Below are positions 57,772 to 64,000 of a stretch of 64,000 bases of DNA, piece after piece. Both the position numbers and the translations under genes were made by a program. Origin of the DNA: SIG578 sp045655125. GTDB lineage: Bacteria; Bacillota; Clostridia; Oscillospirales; Ruminococcaceae. Below the pieces are notes generated by a model. The model did not search any database. It was not told where the DNA came from and worked only from the letters and a program-made list of their open reading frames with translations. The stretch is taken from positions 1-64,000 of the forward strand of contig JAZOOR010000026.1 in NCBI GenBank assembly GCA_045655125.1, in the 5' to 3' direction. Positions within the stretch are counted from its first letter, which is position 1, and each line of letters begins with the position of its first letter.

Positions 57772-58992
57772 ATGTTTGAACAAAAAATTGAAAAAATAAT
57801 TTCTCAAAATTTTGATAGTTCTACAGTTTCCGCTTGCGCTATGCAGGCTAAATCTCTTGTCCCTTTTGATTTGTCAAAATATGCTTTTTTGCCCGGTTTT
57901 TGCGATGTGCATGTGCATTTTCGTGAGCCGGGTTTTTCTTATAAAGAAACCATTCTCAGCGGAAGTAGGGCTGCAGCAGCAGGAGGATATACCGCCGTTT
58001 GCACAATGCCCAATCTTTCACCAGTTCCTGATAGCGTGGAGCATATTAATGAGCAGTTTAAGATTATAGAGCGCGATGCTGTAATACACGTTTACCCATA
58101 TGCTTCAATCACCGTTTCTCAGGCAGGAGAAAAACTTTCTGACCTTGAGGGTATGGCAGAAAAAGCTATTGCTTTTTCTGATGATGGTAGGGGAGTACAG
58201 CAGGAAGAAATGATGCGTGAGGCTATGCAGAGAGCAAAGGCACTCGGCAAAATGATAGTTGCGCACTGCGAGGTTAATTCACTACTGCGAGGCGGATATA
58301 TCCACGACGGACAGTATGCCAAGGAACATGGACACAGAGGAATATGCTCAGAAAGTGAATATAAACAGATAGAGCGAGATTTAAAGCTTGTTGAGGAAAC
58401 AGGCTGCAAATATCATGTATGCCACATTTCAACTAAGGAAAGCGTAGCTCTTATCAGAGAGGCTAAGGCAAGAGGAGTTAATGTAACTTGCGAAACAGGC
58501 CCGCATTACCTTGTACTTGATGATAGCTGTCTTAAAGAGGACGGAAAGTATAAAATGAATCCGCCTCTGCGAGCGAAAGAGGATAGCCTTGCTCTTGTTG
58601 AGGGAGTGTGTGATGGTACTATTGATATGATAGCTACCGACCACGCTCCTCATAGCGCTGAGGAAAAATCAAAGGGACTTGAAAAGAGTGCGTTTGGAAT
58701 TGTCGGAATTGAAACGGCATTTCCTGTTATGTATACAAAGCTCGTAAAAACGGGCATAATCTCGATGGAAAGGCTGATAGAGCTCCTTGTCATAAATCCG
58801 AGAAAACGATTTAATATTCCGCTGGGAGCTGACTTTTCGGTGTGGGATTTAGAAAAGGAATATACGGTTGATCCCGATAAATTCCTTTCTAAAGGCAAGG
58901 CGACACCCTTTGAGAGTGAAAAGCTTTTCGGAGAATGTCTGCTTACGGTTTGTGACGGTAAAATTGTATATAATAAAAAAGATTTTGAATAG
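57772..58992 (+). CDS. pyrC: Dihydroorotase
   Basis: 406 residues. The zinc-binding motif CDVHVHFREPGFSYKE is near residue 44; DDGRGVQ, VAHCEVN, CHISTKESV and ATDHAPHSAEEK follow in order, all active-site blocks of the dihydroorotase/amidohydrolase family. It closes carbamoyl-aspartate to dihydroorotate. ATG 57772 follows AAAGGAAA. First gene after the PyrR attenuator. Confidence 0.95.
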   Translation: MFEQKIEKIISQNFDSSTVSACAMQAKSLVPFDLSKYAFLPGFCDVHVHFREPGFSYKETILSGSRAAAAGGYTAVCTMPNLSPVPDSVEHINEQFKIIERDAVIHVYPYASITVSQAGEKLSDLEGMAEKAIAFSDDGRGVQQEEMMREAMQRAKALGKMIVAHCEVNSLLRGGYIHDGQYAKEHGHRGICSESEYKQIERDLKLVEETGCKYHVCHISTKESVALIREAKARGVNVTCETGPHYLVLDDSCLKEDGKYKMNPPLRAKEDSLALVEGVCDGTIDMIATDHAPHSAEEKSKGLEKSAFGIVGIETAFPVMYTKLVKTGIISMERLIELLVINPRKRFNIPLGADFSVWDLEKEYTVDPDKFLSKGKATPFESEKLFGECLLTVCDGKIVYNKKDFE

Positions 58993-59014
58993 TTTTTTCG
59001 GGAGGAAAATTAAA

Positions 59015-62000
59015 ATGGCAAAAAGAACAGATATTAAGAAAATTCTTATCATTGGCTCAGGTCCTATTGTAATCGGTCAGGCGGCTGAGTTTGACTATGC
59101 AGGCACTCAGGCTTGCTTAGCTCTCAAGGAAGAAGGCTATGAGGTAGTTCTCTGCAACTCCAATCCTGCAACTATTATGACTGATACTACCATTGCTGAC
59201 AAGGTTTATATGGAGCCTCTTACACTTGAATATATTGCAAAAATTCTGAGATATGAACGCCCCGATGCAATTCTTCCCGGAATTGGCGGACAGACAGGTC
59301 TTAACCTTGCTATGCAGCTTGAAAAGAAGGGAATTTTAAAGGAATGCGGAGTCGAGCTTCTCGGAACAAGCAGCGAGAGCATTGAAAGGGCAGAGGACAG
59401 AGAAATGTTCAAAGAGCTCTGCCAGTCTATCGGAGAGCCAACAATTCCCTCTGAAATCACATATAGCATTGAGGAAGCAAAAGAAGCTGCAAAACGCATA
59501 GGCTACCCTGTAGTTCTGCGACCTGCATTTACTTTAGGCGGTACAGGCGGCGGATTTGCAAATAACGAGCAGGAGCTTGTAGATATTGGCCTCAACGCAT
59601 TTAAGCTTTCTCCCGTAAATCAGGTTCTTATTGAAAAGAGCGTTAAAGGTTACAAAGAAATCGAATTTGAGGTTATGCGTGACTCGAATAATAATGCTAT
59701 CACTATCTGCGGTATGGAAAACATTGACCCCGTCGGTGTCCACACTGGTGACTCTATTGTTGTCGCTCCTATTATGACCTTAAATGACCACGACCTTAAA
59801 ATGCTCAATGACAGCGCAATTAAACTAATTAAGGAACTAAAAATTGAGGGCGGATGCAATGTTCAGTTTGCATTAAACCCCAATTCCAGCGAATATTACC
59901 TTATTGAAGTCAATCCACGAGTATCGCGTTCATCAGCTCTTGCTTCTAAGGCAAGCGGATACCCCATTGCAAGAGTAACCGCTAAAATTGCGGTAGGTAT
60001 GGCACTTGAGGATATTGCAATAGCAAATACAAACGCAGCTTTTGAGCCACAGCTTGACTATGTAATTGCAAAGCTGCCGCGTTTCCCCTTTGATAAATTC
60101 ACATCCGCGCCCAACACCCTCGGCACTCAGATGAAGGCTACAGGTGAGGTTATGGGCATCGGCTCCAACCTTGAAGAGGCTCTTTTAAAGGGAACTCGCT
60201 CACTTGAGGTTGGTGTAAATCATATTTATCACGCAAAATTTGATAATATGTCAGAAGAAGAGCTTCTTGACTATATCAGGGAGTTTCGCTCTGATAATAT
60301 TTTTGCCATCGCTGAGCTTTTTGCCCGCGGAGCAACCATAGAGGAAATTCACGAAATCACTAAGATTACAGCCTTCTTCCTTGAAGCTATTAAACGCATA
60401 ATTGATATGGAAGAATCTTTAAAGGCTAACGTTAAAAATAAAGACATTCTTCTTGATGCTAAGAAGATGGGCTTTAGTGATAAATATGTTGCTCGTATGT
60501 GGCAGTGCAATGAAATTGACGTTTATAATTTCAGAAAAGAACACAATATGTTCCCCGTCTTTAAGATGGTTGACACCTGCCACACCAACGCATACATTCC
60601 TTACTTCTATTCGTCATATACAGGTGAAAATGCCTCTGTTTTAACAGATAAAAAGAAGATAGTTGTTCTTGGAGCGGGCCCTATCCGTATCGGTCAGGGT
60701 GTTGAGTTTGACTATTCAACCGTTCACGCAGTTACAACCATCAAAAACTCAGGCTATGAGGCTATTATTATAAATAATAACCCCGAAACTGTTTCAACCG
60801 ACTACACCACGGCGGACAAGCTTTATTTTGAGCCTCTTACTCCCGAAGATGTTATGAATATCATCGAGTTTGAAAAGCCCGAAGGCATTATTGCATCCCT
60901 CGGCGGCCAGACTGCAATTAACCTTGCCGAGCCTATGCGCGATAGAGGTGTTAAGATAATCGGAACTGACTGCGATGCCATTGAAAAGGCTGAAAACCGC
61001 GACAGCTTTGAGAAAATCCTTAAAAGTCTCAACATTCCTCAGCCTAAAGGAAAAGCTGTTACAAAAATTGAGGACGGTATCAATGCCGCTGCTGAAATCG
61101 GCTATCCCGTTTTAGTCCGCCCGAGCTTTGTTCTCGGCGGCAGAGCAATGCAGATAGTTGCAAATGAAGACCAGCTTCGCCACTACCTCAAAACCGCCGT
61201 TGAAATTGACGAGGACAAGCCTGTTCTTGTTGATAAATACATTCAGGGTAAAGAGGTCGAGGTTGACGCTATTTGTGACGGTAGGGATGTGTTTGTTCCG
61301 GGTATTATGGAGCTTGTTGAGCGTACAGGCGTTCACAGCGGTGACTCAATAAGCGTTTACCCTACATTCAGCATTTCAGATAAGGTTAAAGGAATTATCC
61401 TGCAGTATGCTAAAAAATTAGGTCTTGGAATTGGAATTGTCGGTCTTTATAATATTCAGTTTATTGTTGATGAAAATGAGAATGTATTCATCATTGAGGT
61501 AAACCCCCGTTCTTCGAGAACCGTTCCGTTCCTTTCAAAAGCAACAGGCTATAGTCTTGCCGATATTGCAACCGAGGTTATCCTTGGTAAATCACTTAAG
61601 GAGCAGGGTATTTTCGATATATACCCTCAGGAGAAGAATAGAGTTTATGTAAAGGTTCCTGTATTCTCCTTTAACAAAATCCGTGGCCTTGATGCCTACC
61701 TTTCACCCGAAATGAAATCCACTGGTGAAGCTATCGGTTATGACGACAAATTAAATCGTGCACTTTATAAAGCGCTTCAGGCTTCGGGTATGCACCTTCA
61801 GAATTACGGAACTGTTCTTGCAACCATTGCTGACAAGGATAAGGAAGAGGCACTTCCTCTTATCCGCCGTTTCTACAATTTGGGCTTTAATATTCAGGCA
61901 ACATCGGGAACTGCTAAATTCCTTAAAGAAAACGGAATTCGTACCCATATCCTTCAGAAAATCAGTGACGGTAGTGAGGAAATCCCCGAGGCTATTCGTC

Positions 62001-62188
62001 AGGGACACATAGCATATGTTATCAACACTCGTGATGTTGCATCTTCGGGTCAGGCAAGTGACGGACAGGAGATTCGCCGTGTCGCAACCGATAACAATGT
62101 TACTATTTTCACAGCACTTGATACTGTCCGCGTGCTGCTTGATGTTTTAGAGGAAACAACCCTTACTATTTCAACAATAGATGCTTAA
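59015..62188 (+). CDS. carB: Carbamoyl-phosphate synthase large chain
   Basis: 1057 residues from ATG 59015 (GGAGG nine bases upstream); the open frame extends to 58868 inside pyrC but without support. Two duplicated halves: IIGSGPIVIGQAAEFDYAG near residue 10 and LGAGPIRIGQGVEFDYST near 553, each with an ATP-grasp site (RPAFTLGGTGGG; RPSFVLGGRAMQ). The C-terminal MGS domain binds regulators. It makes carbamoyl phosphate with the CarA glutaminase, but no carA is beside it, so carA must be elsewhere. Second gene of the pyr operon. Confidence 0.96.
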   Translation: MAKRTDIKKILIIGSGPIVIGQAAEFDYAGTQACLALKEEGYEVVLCNSNPATIMTDTTIADKVYMEPLTLEYIAKILRYERPDAILPGIGGQTGLNLAMQLEKKGILKECGVELLGTSSESIERAEDREMFKELCQSIGEPTIPSEITYSIEEAKEAAKRIGYPVVLRPAFTLGGTGGGFANNEQELVDIGLNAFKLSPVNQVLIEKSVKGYKEIEFEVMRDSNNNAITICGMENIDPVGVHTGDSIVVAPIMTLNDHDLKMLNDSAIKLIKELKIEGGCNVQFALNPNSSEYYLIEVNPRVSRSSALASKASGYPIARVTAKIAVGMALEDIAIANTNAAFEPQLDYVIAKLPRFPFDKFTSAPNTLGTQMKATGEVMGIGSNLEEALLKGTRSLEVGVNHIYHAKFDNMSEEELLDYIREFRSDNIFAIAELFARGATIEEIHEITKITAFFLEAIKRIIDMEESLKANVKNKDILLDAKKMGFSDKYVARMWQCNEIDVYNFRKEHNMFPVFKMVDTCHTNAYIPYFYSSYTGENASVLTDKKKIVVLGAGPIRIGQGVEFDYSTVHAVTTIKNSGYEAIIINNNPETVSTDYTTADKLYFEPLTPEDVMNIIEFEKPEGIIASLGGQTAINLAEPMRDRGVKIIGTDCDAIEKAENRDSFEKILKSLNIPQPKGKAVTKIEDGINAAAEIGYPVLVRPSFVLGGRAMQIVANEDQLRHYLKTAVEIDEDKPVLVDKYIQGKEVEVDAICDGRDVFVPGIMELVERTGVHSGDSISVYPTFSISDKVKGIILQYAKKLGLGIGIVGLYNIQFIVDENENVFIIEVNPRSSRTVPFLSKATGYSLADIATEVILGKSLKEQGIFDIYPQEKNRVYVKVPVFSFNKIRGLDAYLSPEMKSTGEAIGYDDKLNRALYKALQASGMHLQNYGTVLATIADKDKEEALPLIRRFYNLGFNIQATSGTAKFLKENGIRTHILQKISDGSEEIPEAIRQGHIAYVINTRDVASSGQASDGQEIRRVATDNNVTIFTALDTVRVLLDVLEETTLTISTIDA

Positions 62189-62203
62189 AATTAAGGAGCA
62201 AAA

Positions 62204-62938
62204 ATGAAACAAGGATTTTTTGAAATCATAGAAAACACCCCTCTTACCGAAAATGTTTATAGAATGCGTCTTAAAGGTGATACCTCTGATATTACAGCGT
62301 CGGGACAGTTTATCAACATTAAGCTTGACGGACTTTATCTGCGCCGTCCCATCTCTGTATGCGATTGTGAGGGCGATATTGTAACTATTATCTATAAGGT
62401 TGTAGGAAAAGGTACTGAGCAGATGTCAAAGATGCAAAGCGGCACTATTGATGTACTAAGCGGCCTCGGCAACGGATATGATACTCGGGATAGCGGTGAA
62501 AAGCCTCTGCTTCTTGGTGGAGGAGTAGGCGTTCCGCCACTCTATCTTCTTGCTAAAAAACTGATAGGCGAGGGTAAAAAGGTTTCTGTTATACTCGGCT
62601 TTAACACTAAGAGTGAAGTTTTCTATAAAGGGGAATTCGAAGCTCTCGGCGCAAAGGTTACCGTTACAACTGTTGATGGCTCAGAGGGAATAAAAGGCTT
62701 TGTAACCGATGCAGCTAAAAATATGGATTACACATATTACTATACCTGCGGCCCCGAGCCTATGCTTAAGGCTATCTATAATAACCTGAAAACTTCAGGT
62801 CAGCTCTCGTTTGAGGAAAGAATGGGCTGCGGTTTCGGTGCTTGTATGGGCTGCTCCTGTAAGACTATTACGGGGTATAAAAGAATTTGTAAGGACGGCC
62901 CTGTGCTTAAAAAGGAGGAAATTCTATGGGAAAAATGA
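62204..62938 (+). CDS. pyrK: Dihydroorotate dehydrogenase B, electron-transfer subunit
   Basis: 244 residues. FAD region (LRRPISVCD, near 46), NAD-binding LLLGGGVGVPPLYLLAKKL near 104, and C-terminal 2Fe-2S cluster motif ERMGCGFGACMGCSCKT plus ICKDGPV. It passes electrons from PyrD to NAD+. The end overlaps pyrD by 13 bases. Confidence 0.95.
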   Translation: MKQGFFEIIENTPLTENVYRMRLKGDTSDITASGQFINIKLDGLYLRRPISVCDCEGDIVTIIYKVVGKGTEQMSKMQSGTIDVLSGLGNGYDTRDSGEKPLLLGGGVGVPPLYLLAKKLIGEGKKVSVILGFNTKSEVFYKGEFEALGAKVTVTTVDGSEGIKGFVTDAAKNMDYTYYYTCGPEPMLKAIYNNLKTSGQLSFEERMGCGFGACMGCSCKTITGYKRICKDGPVLKKEEILWEK

Positions 62939-63837
62939 ATGTAAACCTTTGCGGCATAGAGCTTGAGAACCCAGTTATCCCTGCTAGCGGAACATTTGGC
63001 TACGGCTATGAATTTGCTGAGCTTTATGATATAAATATGCTTGGAACATTTTCGTTTAAGGGTACTACCCGTGACGCGCGTTTCGGAAACCCTACCCCCA
63101 GAATTGCCGAGTGCTACGCAGGAATGATAAATGCTGTCGGTCTGCAAAATCCCGGCGTTGAAAAAGTTATTTCAGAAGAGCTTCCAAGACTTAAAAAATG
63201 CTTTAATAAAAAGGTTATGGCAAATGTCAGCGGCTTTAGTGTTGAGGACTACTGTTATACCTGTGAAAAGCTTGATAAAGAAGAGCAGGTTGGATGGCTT
63301 GAGGTTAATGTAAGCTGTCCCAATGTTCACGGAGGAGGAATGAGCTTCGGAACATCTCCCGAGGCTGCTGCAGAAGTGACAAAAGCGGTTAAAAAGGTAA
63401 CCACCAAGCCTGTCATCGTAAAGCTTTCACCTAATGTAACAGATATCGTATCTATTGCAAAGGCCTGCGAGGACGCAGGGGCAGACGGAATAAGCCTTAT
63501 AAACACTCTGCTCGGAATGAGAATTGACCTTAAAACCAAGAAACCTGTTATTGCAAACAAAATGGGCGGTTTTTCGGGTAGTGCAATTTTCCCAGTTGCT
63601 GTGAGAATGGTATATCAGGTTGCAAACACTGTTAAAATTCCGGTTGTCGGAATGGGAGGCGTCAGTAGCGCAGAGGATGTTATTGAAATGATGCTTGCAG
63701 GCGCAACCGCAGTTGAGGTTGGTGCTGCAAACTTAATTGACCCGTATGCTTGCAGAGATATTATAAATAATCTACCCAAGGTTATGGAGAAATATAATAT
63801 TACAGCACTTAGTGACATTATAGGAGGAGTAAAGTAA
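62926..63837 (+). CDS. pyrD: Dihydroorotate dehydrogenase B, catalytic subunit
   Basis: 303 residues, class 1B. VIPASGTFGYGYEFAELYD near the N terminus; LEVNVSCPNVHGGGMSFG carries the catalytic cysteine loop; VGMGGVSSAEDVIEMMLAGA near 240 binds FMN phosphate. It oxidises dihydroorotate to orotate with FMN. The ATG overlaps pyrK, with AAGGAGG before it. Confidence 0.96.
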   Translation: MGKMNVNLCGIELENPVIPASGTFGYGYEFAELYDINMLGTFSFKGTTRDARFGNPTPRIAECYAGMINAVGLQNPGVEKVISEELPRLKKCFNKKVMANVSGFSVEDYCYTCEKLDKEEQVGWLEVNVSCPNVHGGGMSFGTSPEAAAEVTKAVKKVTTKPVIVKLSPNVTDIVSIAKACEDAGADGISLINTLLGMRIDLKTKKPVIANKMGGFSGSAIFPVAVRMVYQVANTVKIPVVGMGGVSSAEDVIEMMLAGATAVEVGAANLIDPYACRDIINNLPKVMEKYNITALSDIIGGVK

Positions 63838-63838
63838 A

Positions 63839-64000
63839 ATGGGTAAGGACGTAATTATTGCTTGCGATTTTGCCAGCGCTGAGGATGTTTTTTCATTTCT
63901 CGATAAATTTACTGAGAAAAAACCTTTTGTTAAAATAGGTATGGAGCTTTTTTATGCTGAGGGACCTCAGATTGTCCGCGAGATTAAGAAAAGGGGACAC
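63839..64000 (+). CDS. pyrF: Orotidine-5'-phosphate decarboxylase, N-terminal part (runs off the window)
   Basis: 54 codons in the window, then the sequence ends. IIACDFASAEDVFSFLDKF and FVKIGMELFYAEGPQIV are the N-terminal blocks of OMP decarboxylase (the first Asp and the Lys of KIGMELF). GGAGGAG precedes the ATG, one base after the pyrD stop. It ends UMP synthesis. The complete gene lies beyond the window. Confidence 0.92.
   Translation, partial: MGKDVIIACDFASAEDVFSFLDKFTEKKPFVKIGMELFYAEGPQIVREIKKRGH

Noticed and set aside
58868..59014. Upstream 49-codon extension of carB
   Set aside because: It overlaps pyrC and does not match CarB N termini. GGAGG before ATG 59015 marks the real start.

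Overview
The window is chromosomal DNA of a low-to-moderate-GC, Gram-positive anaerobe, most likely a gut member of class Clostridia (Oscillospirales-like). This is an inference from gene content: an IspH-S1 fusion, Rex, a TIGR03960/TIGR03936 radical-SAM pair, a PPi-type phosphofructokinase, a Dlt operon with teichoic-acid genes, sortase-assembled pili, and YmxH and SpoIVFA/SpoIVFB-like proteins that hint at sporulation ancestry. I saw no transposase, phage gene, CRISPR array or rRNA. One tRNA gene (Pro, CGG) is present.

Layout. 1-4.2 kb: wall teichoic acid polymerases and the TagGH-type exporter. 4.2-9.1 kb: RpiR-type regulator, flavoprotein, PlsC-type acyltransferase and IspH-S1. 9.1-12.5 kb: nth, glyA, rarA. 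12.5-13.9 kb: a cobalamin-riboswitch-controlled lipoprotein and ECF S-component on the minus strand. 13.9-15.7 kb: ymxH and a SpoIVFA/SpoIVFB-like pair. 15.7-18.2 kb: radical-SAM pair. 18.2-20.4 kb: three small lipoproteins, two of them duplicated transglutaminase-like proteins. 20.4-24.6 kb: dltABCD plus a 52-codon dltX-like gene overlapping the end of dltD. 24.7-31.9 kb: rex, the minus-strand asp23-yloV/fakA-recG operon, an OGG1-type glycosylase, and the DUF6062 and YitT-like genes. 32.2-38.1 kb: small hypothetical gene, rlmB, a degenerate P-type ATPase and an EF-G-like GTPase. 38.1-42.4 kb: two divergent operons of sugar-phosphate enzymes. 42.5-48.5 kb: CPA1 antiporter, Crp/Fnr regulator, PFP, CofE-like protein and CDF transporter. 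48.6-57.1 kb: a complete sortase pilus locus. 57.4 kb: tRNA-Pro. 57.6-64 kb: pyrimidine operon pyrC-carB-pyrK-pyrD-pyrF behind a PyrR-type attenuator.

How it fits together. The teichoic-acid genes make and export a polyol-phosphate polymer, and the dlt genes D-alanylate it. The pilus locus carries its own signal-peptidase-like protein, a large adhesin, a shaft pilin, a minor pilin and two sortases, so cell-envelope functions dominate the accessory content. The most notable points are the dltX-like gene hidden in the dltD 3' end, the pilus signal peptidase homologue with Arg where the catalytic Lys is expected, the P1B-ATPase-shaped protein without its phosphorylation motif, the in-frame Shine-Dalgarno/ATG at the IspH-S1 junction, the cobalamin-regulated lipoprotein/ECF pair, and the uncharacterised sugar-phosphate cluster. 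Promoters and terminators were found by eye. GC content and codon usage were not computed.
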